NCBI RefSeq assembly: GCF_003316765.1
Contig: NZ_NIJF01000015.1
Span: 29,101-93,100, forward strand
Direction of reading: 5' to 3'
DNA: 64,000 bases
DNA from: Bacillus sp. P14.5
GTDB taxonomy: Bacteria > Bacillota > Bacilli > Bacillales > Bacillaceae_B
Below, one piece after another: positions 37,357 through 51,774 of the stretch. The position numbers and the translations under genes are program-made. The stretch's first letter is position 1. Each line of letters opens with the position of its first letter. The notes below the pieces were generated by a model that was given only the letters and a program-made list of their open reading frames with translations, had not been told where the DNA came from and did not search any database.

Positions 37357-38775
37357 TTGACTTTCCGCCGTACAGACTTGGAAGATATAGAACTAAAGAT
37401 GAGCACAGCCCGCAATGCGTCCTTACAATGGCGAAATACCCCTATCTCCACAAGATTAAACCATATGAAGGCACTTCGTAAGCTGATTGTGTCAGAAATG
37501 GATGAATGGACAGAACTTCTGGTACACTTTGGCAGCAAGACAAAGAGCGATGCACTGAGCGGGGACCTGTTTCCTGTTCTTGATGCCATTGCGTATTATG
37601 AAAAACATGCCGAAAAGATGCTGAAAAAAAGAAGAAGGAAAACTCCTCTCCACCTTTTAGGAAGTAAATCCTTTGTCAGCTATGAACCTCTTGGAGTGAT
37701 CATGGTCTTTGTGCCTTGGAACTTTCCTCTTCAGCTGGGACTCATTCCGATCATATCGGCACTCATTTCCGGGAACTCTGTCATTATGAAAGGATCGGAG
37801 AAACTGGACCCGATCAATGAGAAACTGGAAAGCGCCCTTTCAAAAGCAGGTATGCCTGAAGGTGTTTTCCAGGTGATATACGGAGCCAAGGAAGAAGCAC
37901 AGCACTCGATTGATCAAAAACCCGATATGATTTTTTTCACAGGAAGTTCTGCAGTTGGGAAAGCCGTCCTGAAGCAGGCGGCACAATACGTGATACCTTG
38001 TGATATGGAACTGAGCGGGAAAGACCCGATGATCGTTTTCGAAGACGCGAATCTTCAACGGGCGGCAAGCGCCGCTGTCTGGGGAGGATTCATGAACAGC
38101 GGACAGGTTTGTGTCTCTGTTGAAAGATTATATGTCCAGCGGTCGGTGTATGATGACTTTCTAAAGCAAGTCGTCGCGTTCACCAAGGAACTGCAGCAGG
38201 GACAGGACAGGGATTTTAATGGAATGGCCACCAGGGAAGGATGGCAGACAGCCCGGAAGCATTTGGAGGATGCGCTGCAAAAAGGAGCAGTGATGCATAC
38301 AGGCCATCTTCCCGATCAAGGCGATTCTCTTCATTTCCCTCCAGTCGTGCTAACGGAAGTCACAGATAAAATGAAACTGATGCAGGAAGAAACGTTCTGC
38401 CCTCTGCTGCCGATTATTCCGTTTGATTCAGAAGATGAAGCGGTCAGACTGGCGAATGACTCCAGCTATGGCTTAAACGCGAGTGTTTTTACCAAAGACT
38501 TGAATAAGGCGGAAAGAATAGCGGCACAGCTTCAGACGGGAAATTGCACGATTAATGATGTCATCCGTAACATCAGCAACATGCATCTTCCTTTCGGGGG
38601 TGTAAAAGAGAGCGGTTTTGGCCGATATCATGGAAAAGAAGGCTTGCACGCTTTCTGCAATATCAAATCAACCATGATACATAAAGGCAAGCGAAACAAA
38701 GAAGTGAACTGGTTTCCTTATAAACAGAACACCGCTGACTGGCTTAAAAAGGGCCTGACTTGGAAATACAAGTAA
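37357..38775 (+). CDS. Aldehyde dehydrogenase, CrtNc/AldH-like
   Basis: The 472-residue NAD(P)-dependent enzyme has FVPWNFPLQLG, MELSGKDPMIVFED (general-base Glu) and MNSGQVCVSVERL (nucleophilic Cys). In C30 pathways an enzyme of this type oxidises 4,4'-diaponeurosporenal or diapolycopenal to the acid, which fits its place upstream of a glycosyltransferase-acyltransferase. The start used is TTG after AAGGAAGG; an internal ATG (MSTARNASLQ) is an alternative. Confidence 0.82.
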   Translation: MTFRRTDLEDIELKMSTARNASLQWRNTPISTRLNHMKALRKLIVSEMDEWTELLVHFGSKTKSDALSGDLFPVLDAIAYYEKHAEKMLKKRRRKTPLHLLGSKSFVSYEPLGVIMVFVPWNFPLQLGLIPIISALISGNSVIMKGSEKLDPINEKLESALSKAGMPEGVFQVIYGAKEEAQHSIDQKPDMIFFTGSSAVGKAVLKQAAQYVIPCDMELSGKDPMIVFEDANLQRAASAAVWGGFMNSGQVCVSVERLYVQRSVYDDFLKQVVAFTKELQQGQDRDFNGMATREGWQTARKHLEDALQKGAVMHTGHLPDQGDSLHFPPVVLTEVTDKMKLMQEETFCPLLPIIPFDSEDEAVRLANDSSYGLNASVFTKDLNKAERIAAQLQTGNCTINDVIRNISNMHLPFGGVKESGFGRYHGKEGLHAFCNIKSTMIHKGKRNKEVNWFPYKQNTADWLKKGLTWKYK

Positions 38776-38794
38776 CGAGTAATGAGGTGTCCTA

Positions 38795-40444
38795 ATGAAT
38801 CTTGAATGGATCTATCTGTTAATCGGCAGCTTGATACTTTGGAAGATTGCGATACCAATGAAACAGAAATCGCATCAGGAAGCCGCGAGACTTTCAATCA
38901 TCATCCCGGCACGAAATGAAGAGCAGAACCTGCCTGTCCTTTTGTCTTCGCTGCAATCGGAATCAGCCTATGTCCATGAAGTAATCGTCGTGGATGATCA
39001 TTCTGAAGATGAGACAGCGAGTATTGCGAAAACCTATGGCGCGAATGTCATCGGGACGCCTCCCCTCCCTCCCGGCTGGTTCGGGAAATCGTGGGCCTGC
39101 TGGAACGGTGCCAAAGAAGCTTCAGGTGAGCTTTTCATGTTCCTGGATGCCGATACGGCAATTGAACCGGGCGGGTTGCAGAAAATCATTTCCTCACAGC
39201 AGGATAAAGGCGGAGCTATGACCATCCAGCCCTATCACAAAATCACCCGCTTGTATGAAAATCTTTCAGGTATGTTTAACTTGATTGCGGTCATGGGCAT
39301 GGGCAGTTTTCATATTCTATCAAGGTGGATTCCGCCCGCGGGAGCTTTCGGACAATGTTTTATCTGCACGAAACAAGATTATAAGAAAGTCGGCGGCCAC
39401 AGTGCAATTGCCAATGAAATCCTTGAACATATGAAACTGGGCGAAAGCTTCCTCCGGCATGGAATTCCCTTGCATAATTACATTGGAAAACATGCTGTAT
39501 CCATGAGGATGTACCCCGAGGGTGTGAAGGAATTAACTCAAGGCTGGAGCAAAAGCTTTGCTTCAGGAGCAGGAGCAACGAACCCTCTGATGCTCATCCT
39601 GATTATTCTCTGGATTTCCGGAGGTATATCTGCCTCATTTTCACTGCTGGGGCTGGGCGGATCTTCTGGAATCGAGACGGTGAATATACTCGTTCTCTAT
39701 GGGCTGTATTGCATCCAAATCTTTTTTATGTTAAAAACAATCGGGAGTTTCAGCTGGGCAGCAGCCCTCTTTTTCCCCTTATTAAGTTTATTTTTCATCA
39801 CCATATTTGCCCACTCCGTCGTGAGGACGTTTTTCACAAAAAGAGTCGCCTGGAAAGGGCGCAGTATCTCTTTAGAAAAAAGAAAGGACGTTAAAATTAT
39901 GCTGGTGACACTTCCGTTCTGGTGGACCTTACTTCTAAATATTGTGTTATGGCCAGTGATCCACCTGTCCTTTTCTTACATATGCCTGCACCTGGATTAT
40001 CGCTATTTCACAAAAGATTCATGGCTTTACCGTGAAAAACGCTGGGAGTCAGCCGGGAAGTTTTATGAAAAAATCGGAATCAAACGCTGGAAAACGATTC
40101 TTCCTGACGGCGGCGGTGTCTTTGCCGGCGGCTTTCGAAAGAAAAAACTCGCGGACCGAAACAGCGATTATTTTGAAACATTTATCGTTGAAACAAGACG
40201 GGCGGAATTTACCCATCTGATTTTGATTCCTCCCGCACTCCTATTTTTCATTTGGAATACCGCGTTTGTTGGCTGGATCATGGTTGCCTATGCAGTGGTA
40301 GCCAACATCCCTTTTGTTATCATTCAGCGGTATAACCGTTTCAGGTTTCAACGGATCCTGCAACAACGCAAACAGAGGAGGAATTTGCTTGATCGACAAG
40401 AAAAAGCGCAGTATCACAGAAAAGAGAAAAACAGAGCATATTGA
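38795..40444 (+). CDS. Fused CrtQ-type glycosyltransferase and CrtO-type acyltransferase
   Basis: Residues 1 to about 360 form a GT2 enzyme like staphylococcal CrtQ: LSIIIPARNEEQNLPVLLSS, VVDDHSEDETASIAK, FMFLDADTAIEPGG, QGWSKSFASGAGATNPL, then membrane helices. Residues about 370-549 match CrtO: DSWLYREKRWESAGKFYEKI, RWKTILPDGGGVFAGGFRKK, RRAEFTHLIL and two helices. In S. aureus, CrtQ glucosylates the carboxylate and CrtO acylates the sugar, as separate proteins. Here they are one 549-residue chain. The gene starts 19 bases after the aldehyde dehydrogenase and overlaps the isomerase gene by 56 bases. Confidence 0.8.
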   Translation: MNLEWIYLLIGSLILWKIAIPMKQKSHQEAARLSIIIPARNEEQNLPVLLSSLQSESAYVHEVIVVDDHSEDETASIAKTYGANVIGTPPLPPGWFGKSWACWNGAKEASGELFMFLDADTAIEPGGLQKIISSQQDKGGAMTIQPYHKITRLYENLSGMFNLIAVMGMGSFHILSRWIPPAGAFGQCFICTKQDYKKVGGHSAIANEILEHMKLGESFLRHGIPLHNYIGKHAVSMRMYPEGVKELTQGWSKSFASGAGATNPLMLILIILWISGGISASFSLLGLGGSSGIETVNILVLYGLYCIQIFFMLKTIGSFSWAAALFFPLLSLFFITIFAHSVVRTFFTKRVAWKGRSISLEKRKDVKIMLVTLPFWWTLLLNIVLWPVIHLSFSYICLHLDYRYFTKDSWLYREKRWESAGKFYEKIGIKRWKTILPDGGGVFAGGFRKKKLADRNSDYFETFIVETRRAEFTHLILIPPALLFFIWNTAFVGWIMVAYAVVANIPFVIIQRYNRFRFQRILQQRKQRRNLLDRQEKAQYHRKEKNRAY

Positions 40445-41435
40445 TATCTGTTTAACACAAGAAGTGGAATCACATGAGATGACGACCGGCCTTGAAGCAT
40501 TTCGTTTTCAGCATAACGCTTTGCCTGAAATCGATTTTAGCAACATAGATCTCAGCACCTCTCTATTCAACAAGCGATTGAAATCACCGTTTCTGATCAG
40601 TTCCATGACAGGAGGAACGGAAACCGCAGCCAGAATTAACGAGACGCTTGCGAAGATAGCGGAAAAGCGCGGCTGGGCAATGGGTGTCGGCTCGATGAGG
40701 ACCGCCATCGAAAAGGAACAGACCTCCTATTCTTACGATGTACGCAAACATGCACCGACGATTCCAGTGCTGGCAAACATAGGTGCAGTGCAGTTCAATT
40801 ACGGATATGGTGTGGAGCAATGCCAGCGTGCTGTCGATCTGATTGAAGCAGATGCCCTTATCCTCCATCTCAACAGCCTCCAGGAAGTTTTTCAGCCTGA
40901 AGGAGACACAAACTTTAAAGACTTGCTGCCCAAGATCGAGAAAGTCGCCAAGTCACTTTCCGTTCCTGTCGGTGTAAAAGAAGTCGGGATGGGAATCAGC
41001 GGTGAGGCTGCACGCCGTTTGTATGAAGCAGGCGTCTCTTTCATCGACGCAGCAGGTGCTGGTGGAACTTCATGGATCAGGGTTGAAGCCTATCGCTCAA
41101 AAGACCCTCTAAGAGCCGAAGCCGCGGCAGCTTTCCAGGACTGGGGAATCCCTACGGCTCAAAGCTTGATGGAGATTACAAGAGAGCTTCCAGAGGTGTC
41201 TCTGTATGCGAGCGGCGGGTTAAAAAATGGTGTGGATGCAGCAAAAGCAATCGCATTAGGCGCAGACATTGCCGGTTTCGGCAGAGCGCTCCTTCCCAAT
41301 GCAGCTGCGTCAGATGAAGAAGCACTGGATGGACAGTTCAAGCGCATCGAATTCGAACTGCGTACAGCCATGTTCGGAATTGGTGCTGCTTCAATCGAGC
41401 AGTTGAAGAATACTGATGCATTAAAAAGGATATAA
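40389..41435 (+). CDS. fni: Type 2 isopentenyl-diphosphate isomerase (FMN-dependent)
   Basis: The 348-residue protein has the type 2 IDI layout: RKTEHIDICL at the N-terminus, SSMTGGTETAARIN for FMN, LANIGAVQF, LHLNSLQEVFQPEGD and IDAAGAGGTSW. It interconverts IPP and DMAPP, raising precursor supply for the carotenoids. The start is TTG 40389 (MIDKKKRSITEKRKTEHI), with GGAGG 7 bases upstream; the length then equals B. subtilis Fni. A longer frame starting at 40314 has no ribosome site. Confidence 0.92.
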   Translation: MIDKKKRSITEKRKTEHIDICLTQEVESHEMTTGLEAFRFQHNALPEIDFSNIDLSTSLFNKRLKSPFLISSMTGGTETAARINETLAKIAEKRGWAMGVGSMRTAIEKEQTSYSYDVRKHAPTIPVLANIGAVQFNYGYGVEQCQRAVDLIEADALILHLNSLQEVFQPEGDTNFKDLLPKIEKVAKSLSVPVGVKEVGMGISGEAARRLYEAGVSFIDAAGAGGTSWIRVEAYRSKDPLRAEAAAAFQDWGIPTAQSLMEITRELPEVSLYASGGLKNGVDAAKAIALGADIAGFGRALLPNAAASDEEALDGQFKRIEFELRTAMFGIGAASIEQLKNTDALKRI

Positions 41436-41492
41436 GACGAATTAAGTATGGAGGCTCACTTTACTCTTAAAAACTGTTTTTGAAATGAATGG

Positions 41493-41526
41493 AGACCGGG
41501 ATCGGATGATGATTTCGGTCTTTTTT
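41493..41526 (+). terminator. Terminator of the ALDH-GT-fni operon
   Basis: AGACCG/CGGTCT stem followed by six T, about 57 bases after the fni stop. Confidence 0.75.
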
Positions 41527-41633
41527 GGTGGAAACAAGGAATGGAGGTAACAGGGGGACTACCTCTGGTGCACGCTTTGTAAGCAAACGGGGGGGGATCG
41601 CTTTTTATCATCTTTTAAATAGCGTAACTACGC

Positions 41634-41738
41634 TCTATCAACCAGTTTGGAGGTTCTATCAACCAAATGTGCCACTCTATCAACGAGATTGACGGTTCTA
41701 TCAACCACTTTTGCCATTCTATCGACCAGTTGACATTT
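41634..41738 (+). repeat. 21-bp tandem repeat, five units (TCTATCAACC core)
   Basis: TCTATC(A/G)AC starts at 41634, 41655, 41676, 41697 and 41718, spacing exactly 21 bp. The consensus is TCTATCAACCANNTTNNCNNT. The rest of 41527-41783 holds a G8 run at 41590-41597 and no gene. Confidence 0.88.
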
Positions 41739-41783
41739 TCCGACAACCCATCTCCTTTAATTCACTACCAATACAACAAAAAA

Positions 41784-41808
41784 ATCCGCCCACAAGGTGT
41801 GGACGGAT
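41784..41808 (-). terminator. Terminator of the glycolytic operon
   Basis: ATCCGCCCACA / TGTGGACGGAT stem (one mismatch) with a T7 run on the minus strand, 12 bases after the eno stop. Confidence 0.9.
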
Positions 41809-41820
41809 CCTTCATCAAAA

Positions 41821-43155
<1,335 letters not shown>

Positions 43156-43162
43156 TTAAGAT

Positions 43163-43310
43163 TGTTGACTTCCACTCCAGGCACACGCTTTCCTGGGGGC
43201 GAGGGGTGAGCCTCCTCTAAAGGAAGGTTCCGTTCCAGTGGGTACGGAACCCGGGTCTCACCTGTCCCGCTAATTCCCCAGGAGTCGGCGCCTTCCGTTC
43301 CAATCAACAT
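43163..43310 (+). repeat. Type A intergenic repeat with apical hairpin module
   Basis: This copy lies between gpmI and eno in what is normally one operon. Outer arms GTTGACTTCCACTCCAGG and CCGTTCCAATCAAC pair imperfectly. The apical part is the module GGTTCC-GTTCCAGTGGGTAC-GGAACC at 43226-43251. Transcribed from the operon it would form a long hairpin between the gpmI and eno messages. Confidence 0.88.
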
Positions 43311-43420
43311 ACGAGGAAACAACCTCAACATAAGTTATTTCCACTATGAAGGCAACACTTTAATTCAAATCAGCAAGTGAAATGAGCATATTTGGCTGCC
43401 TGCTAATTTTGCAAACAATC

Positions 43421-46914
<3,494 letters not shown>

Positions 46915-46972
46915 TTCAAAAGGCCTCCTTCTGGATAATCGGGACATTGATCCCGTTTTTATGAAAAAAGAA

Positions 46973-46994
46973 GAGCGGGGAATCCTCCCCGCTC
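46973..46994 (-). terminator. Terminator or attenuator between gapA and pgk
   Basis: GAGCGGGG/CCCCGCTC stem with TTCTTTTTTC after it on the minus strand, 318 bases after gapA. It would reduce read-through from cggR-gapA into pgk, so pgk probably has its own promoter downstream. Confidence 0.75.
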
Positions 46995-47124
46995 CCCTTC
47001 ATCCCATTTCATTATAGATGCTGGGACATAATTTATCCAACAATAGCACAATAAACTATGTCACATTGCATCATTTAGGATATCACATTTATCTTAACTC
47101 GTTTTCCTACCAGTTTAAAAGGAG

Positions 47125-47268
47125 TTAGGTTTTCGCTCCAGTTGCGCGACTCCGCGGGGCGGGCGGTGAGCCTCCTCTAAAGGAAGGTTCCGTTCCAGTG
47201 GGTACGGAACCCGGGTCTCACCTGTCCCGCTAGTCCCGCAGGAGGTCGCACAACTTCCGCTACAACCA
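47125..47268 (+). repeat. Type A intergenic repeat with apical hairpin module
   Basis: This copy lies between gapA and pgk. The central part from GGTGAGCCTCCTC through GGTCTCACCTGTCCCGC is identical or nearly so to the copy at 43.2 kb, including GGTTCC-GTTCCAGTGGGTAC-GGAACC at 47186-47211. The outer arms differ slightly (TTTTCGCTCCAGTTGCG). Confidence 0.88.
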
Positions 47269-47311
47269 TCCTGATAACTCAGAAATCAGGAAAACAGCCT
47301 TTTATTATATC

Positions 47312-48334
<1,023 letters not shown>

Positions 48335-48378
48335 TTAAAATGGTTAAGGAAATTTTTGAATATATATTTCAAAAGGTA

Positions 48379-49401
48379 TTACCCTTTTAAAAGCTCTTTT
48401 GCCGCGCCTTCATCCGTGATCAGAATGGTCGAATGAGGGACGCTTTTGAAGTAGGCTCTGATGGCTTTGGCCTTTGAACGGCCGCCGGCCACCGCAATGA
48501 CATTCTCTTTGTCCTTCAGGTCTTCGAGCTGCAAGCCCACAGTCGTTACTTTATGTACGACTTCGCCCTCTTCGTCGAAGTAATAGCCAAAGGCTTCCCC
48601 GACAGCTTTACCTGAAAGAATCTTCTCCAAGACTTCTTCACTGGTTTTTCTACGTTCCGCCATCGTGACGGCATCGCCAATTCCGTGGAGTACGATATGA
48701 GCCGACTTAATCAGGCTTAAAACATCCTTAATATCCGGTTCTTTGATAAAAGACTTGTACACTTCTGTACTCACCTGATCAGGGACATAAAGCACCTTAT
48801 GTTTGGCGCCGGTCCTCTCAGCCATTTTGGCACAGATCGTATTGGCCTGATTTTTGACATCCTCGCCAATCCCGCCTCGTGCCGGCACGAAAAGCACCTG
48901 GTCCTTAGAGAATTCAGGCGTCAGCTTTTCAGCCACAGCCGCCATCGTCGACCCTCCGGTAACCGCGATGATATTATCTCCATCCAGAAGATTTTTCATA
49001 CGCGTTTCAGCAGATCTGCCTAATTCTTCTTTTACCCAAGGGGACTCATCACTATTCCCAGGAACGATAAAAACTTCATGAAGATTGAGTAAAGACTTCA
49101 ATTTCGTTTCCATAGAATCGATGCCTGTTATCTCTCTCATCATGTCAGCTGTCTTCATTAAAAGCAGCTCACCCTCGGCCGTGATGATCATCCCCGATGA
49201 CTTAATCTCAATGAGATCCTGGTCTTTGAGGAACTCCACTTCACTTCTCAGGACTCTTTCAGTCATGCCGAGCGAATGAGCAAGGCTCCTTCTTCCAACC
49301 GGCTGCATCAATCGCACCGATTTGAGGATCAGATGTCTTTTTTGCATAACCTGGAGCAGGTCTGGTAATAATCGTTTTTGTATATCAATGATTGATTCCA
49401 T
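48379..49401 (-). CDS. cggR: Central glycolytic genes regulator CggR
   Basis: The 340-residue SorC-family repressor has an N-terminal winged helix (RRSLAHSLGMTERVLRSEVE) and a C-terminal sugar-phosphate binding domain (VTGGSTMAAVAEKL, LVPARGGIGED-like). Fructose-1,6-bisphosphate relieves its repression. A matching operator lies immediately upstream, so it represses its own operon including gapA. The length equals that of the B. subtilis protein. Confidence 0.96.
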   Translation of the reverse strand: MESIIDIQKRLLPDLLQVMQKRHLILKSVRLMQPVGRRSLAHSLGMTERVLRSEVEFLKDQDLIEIKSSGMIITAEGELLLMKTADMMREITGIDSMETKLKSLLNLHEVFIVPGNSDESPWVKEELGRSAETRMKNLLDGDNIIAVTGGSTMAAVAEKLTPEFSKDQVLFVPARGGIGEDVKNQANTICAKMAERTGAKHKVLYVPDQVSTEVYKSFIKEPDIKDVLSLIKSAHIVLHGIGDAVTMAERRKTSEEVLEKILSGKAVGEAFGYYFDEEGEVVHKVTTVGLQLEDLKDKENVIAVAGGRSKAKAIRAYFKSVPHSTILITDEGAAKELLKG

Positions 49402-49428
49402 CGAAAAGCTCCCTCTAGTTATTTAGCT

Positions 49429-49465
49429 GGACCAAATACGTCCATCATAGACATATTATGTCCCG
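49429..49465 (-). promoter_or_regulatory. CggR operator
   Basis: On the minus strand CGGGAC-N6-TGTC-TATG-ATGGAC-N6-GGTC matches the tandem CggR site CGGGACN6TGTCN4CGGGACN6TGTC, the right half being less perfect. It lies 28 bases upstream of the cggR start. Confidence 0.82.
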
Positions 49466-49481
49466 CCTCCTGCAAAAAAAA

Positions 49482-49521
49482 TTCATCCCTGCTTTCAAAG
49501 CTAAGTTTAGCAAGGGATGAA
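49482..49521 (-). terminator. Terminator after sigL and the glutaredoxin-like gene
   Basis: TTCATCCCT and AGGGATGAA arms with extra pairing inside, followed by a T8 run on the minus strand. Confidence 0.82.
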
Positions 49522-49542
49522 CGAAATTTCAACTATAAAAAC

Positions 49543-49800
49543 TCAAGATTTCTCATGTAACCGTTTACTAATTGTAAAATAGTCAATTTGCCCATATTGG
49601 ATGATTTCCCCGTCCATTTCCACCACGGGAATCATCAATCCAAAACGTTCTGTCAGCTCATCACTTTTATCAATGTCATACTCCTTTAAAAAGAAAGGAA
49701 TATCATCTTTTATGAGATTGAGCATAAGTTTGGCATCCTCACATAAAGGACACTGATTTCTCGTATAAAAAACAACCCGCGGCAAATTCTCTTCATTCAT
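49543..49800 (-). CDS. Glutaredoxin-like protein (DUF836 type)
   Basis: The 85-residue thioredoxin-fold protein has VVFYTRNQCPLCEDAKLML with a C17-P-L-C20 redox pair and a cis-Pro region MIPVVEMDGEI. A disulfide-exchange role is likely; the partner is unknown. It overlaps the sigL stop by 8 bases and lies between sigL and cggR, as small genes do in other Bacillus. Confidence 0.78.
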   Translation of the reverse strand: MNEENLPRVVFYTRNQCPLCEDAKLMLNLIKDDIPFFLKEYDIDKSDELTERFGLMIPVVEMDGEIIQYGQIDYFTISKRLHEKS

Positions 49801-51079
49801 ATCTCTTTCTCCTTGTCGATGAGGGGATATTCAACTGGTCCCTGTACTTCGCAACTGTTCTTCTCGAAACGCTCATCCCTTGTTCTTTCAGCTTCACAGC
49901 GATCGCCTGGTCTGATAAAGGCTTCTGTTTATCTTCCTTATTGACCAAACTCATGATTTCCGCTTTGATTCCTTGGGATGAAGCGGATTCTTCATCTTTA
50001 CCTACACCGCTCACAAACAAAGCTTTCATTTCGCAGGTGCCAAAAGGAGTACCGATATACTTGCCTCTGACCGCCCTGCTGATGGTAGATTCATGAACTC
50101 CTATTGTCTCTGCAACTTCTCTCAGAGTCAAAGGTTTCAACTTCTTCGGTCCATGCCTGAAAAAATCCTCCTGCCTTTCCACCAGGCATCGCCCTACTTT
50201 CAGGAGAGTCGTCCTGCGCTGATCCAGCATTCTCAGGATCCACTGAAATTCCTGCCGTTTTTCCCGAAGGAATTTCATGCCCTCTTCATCCTCTGAAGCA
50301 GAAATCAACGAATCATATCCTTTATTATATAGAACTTTCATTACATTTCCATGGAGCAAAGCAATATCCAGGCCATCCCGATTTCGAGTCACAACCATCT
50401 CCGGGCGGATATAATGAGGAGTTTCAACCGCAAATCCTGCCCCCGGACGCGGATTGAGAGTCTTTACGTAATCGGCCGCCGCTTGGATGTCAGCCAGGGA
50501 AACTCCCAGTTCTATCGCAATGGTCTTCCACGTCTTTTCGCAAAAATCCACAAAATGATGTTCAATAATGGATTGGACATGCTTGGGCACTTCGGTATCC
50601 CTCCCGATTTGCAGCAGAAGGCATTCTTTCAGATTCCTCGCACCGATTCCTGCTGGCTCAAGCCCCTGAATCATCTCTATGTATCTTGATAAATCATCAA
50701 CTTCAAAAATACTTTCCACATTTGAAGGTAAATATCCGTTGTCATCCAAGCTGTCAAACAAAAGAGACAGGATATTTCGGTCTTCATTAGTAAGCGTTTT
50801 CAAATCAAGCTGCGAATTTAAATGTTCCCACAGTGTAGACTGCGTCACAGCCACCTCTTCAATCCAATCGATACTCATGCCGCTGCTTTCACGGCTTCTA
50901 TTCCGTTCCTCAAAAGGAACAGGTTCAAGCTGAAGAAGCGGGTTCTCCAGGGCTTTGCTTTCCAAATAAGCATTCAATTCCTGAGAGGAATACTGCAGCA
51001 ATTCAATCGCCTGTGTCAGCTGGTGGGTCATATTTAATTTCATAGACTGCCCCTGCCATAATCCGGTATTGAGCTTCAT
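49793..51079 (-). CDS. sigL: RNA polymerase sigma-54 factor (SigL/RpoN)
   Basis: The 428-residue protein has the Gln/Leu-rich region I (LNMTHQLTQAIELLQ), a core-binding central region, a helix-turn-helix (TLREVAETIGVHESTISRAV) and an RpoN box near the end (SRRTVAKYRDQLNIP). It directs RNA polymerase to -24/-12 promoters with an AAA+ activator. No such activator is in the window. Confidence 0.96.
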   Translation of the reverse strand: MKLNTGLWQGQSMKLNMTHQLTQAIELLQYSSQELNAYLESKALENPLLQLEPVPFEERNRSRESSGMSIDWIEEVAVTQSTLWEHLNSQLDLKTLTNEDRNILSLLFDSLDDNGYLPSNVESIFEVDDLSRYIEMIQGLEPAGIGARNLKECLLLQIGRDTEVPKHVQSIIEHHFVDFCEKTWKTIAIELGVSLADIQAAADYVKTLNPRPGAGFAVETPHYIRPEMVVTRNRDGLDIALLHGNVMKVLYNKGYDSLISASEDEEGMKFLREKRQEFQWILRMLDQRRTTLLKVGRCLVERQEDFFRHGPKKLKPLTLREVAETIGVHESTISRAVRGKYIGTPFGTCEMKALFVSGVGKDEESASSQGIKAEIMSLVNKEDKQKPLSDQAIAVKLKEQGMSVSRRTVAKYRDQLNIPSSTRRKRYE

Positions 51080-51397
51080 TCCGCATCCCTCCTCCCCTTA
51101 TTCTACAACAGAAAGCGGGATCAGTGTATGGAAAAAAGTAGGCAGCTGTGCGGCCATTATGGATTCGTTTCATAACGGGGCAGAAAGAGAGCGTAAGAGT
51201 TCGATAAACCTTTCGTCCACTGCCTTGGCAGGTTATGAGAGAAATCGGCTGTTACTGTTAAAATGAAAGGCAGAAGACATAAGACACATCTTCCAGCCTT
51301 ACTTACTGATTTGCATTTCTGCAGCGTTTTAACACCTTATTAAACTTTAATAATCACGCCAGGATATAGGTTCTCCAATAGGGTTCTCTAGCACTTG

Positions 51398-51562
51398 TCA
51401 CATAAAGAAGAATGATAAAAAATACACTAGAACACTGGGGATTACTACATTAAGGATGGATTTTTTTATAGAGGTGTCACTTTTAGAAAAGTACCTTCTT
51501 ATTAACTCAACCACGGTAAAAACTGAAACAATAAAAATTATCCCTTCTCTGAAAATTTGAGT
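51398..51562 (-). pseudogene. Remnant of a two-helix membrane protein, no start codon
   Basis: An open frame of 54 codons encodes IIFIVSVFTVVELIRRYF and ILNVVIPSVLVYFLSFFFM, two convincing membrane helices joined by a charged loop. A TGA lies directly upstream and there is no usable start codon. It may be a decayed gene or a chance frame. The rest of 51080-51692 shows no gene. Confidence 0.3.
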
Positions 51563-51692
51563 TCACTCCCAACTATTTATTGCTTTACTGTCGGCGTGCT
51601 GATATATGGTGAATTTTCAATAAATAAAGTCTATCATACGATTTATCATATTTCGATAACTAAAAATTTTGTGATTCCTTCTATATAATATA

Positions 51693-51724
51693 CGAAAAGC
51701 AAGCCTCAATTGGCTTGCTTTTCG
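51693..51724 (-). terminator. Terminator of the DsbA-like gene
   Basis: CGAAAAGCAAGCC and GGCTTGCTTTTCG form a perfect 13-bp stem with a 6-base loop, 51 bases after the stop. Confidence 0.75.
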
Positions 51725-51774
51725 CAGGTTTGTTATCTAATTCAGTTGTTTTTCTTTTATGAGTTAAAAGGATA

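Noticed and set aside
41634..41738. Possible CRISPR or coding repeat (21 bp = 7 codons)
   Set aside because: Units have no separate spacers and the reading frames contain stops.
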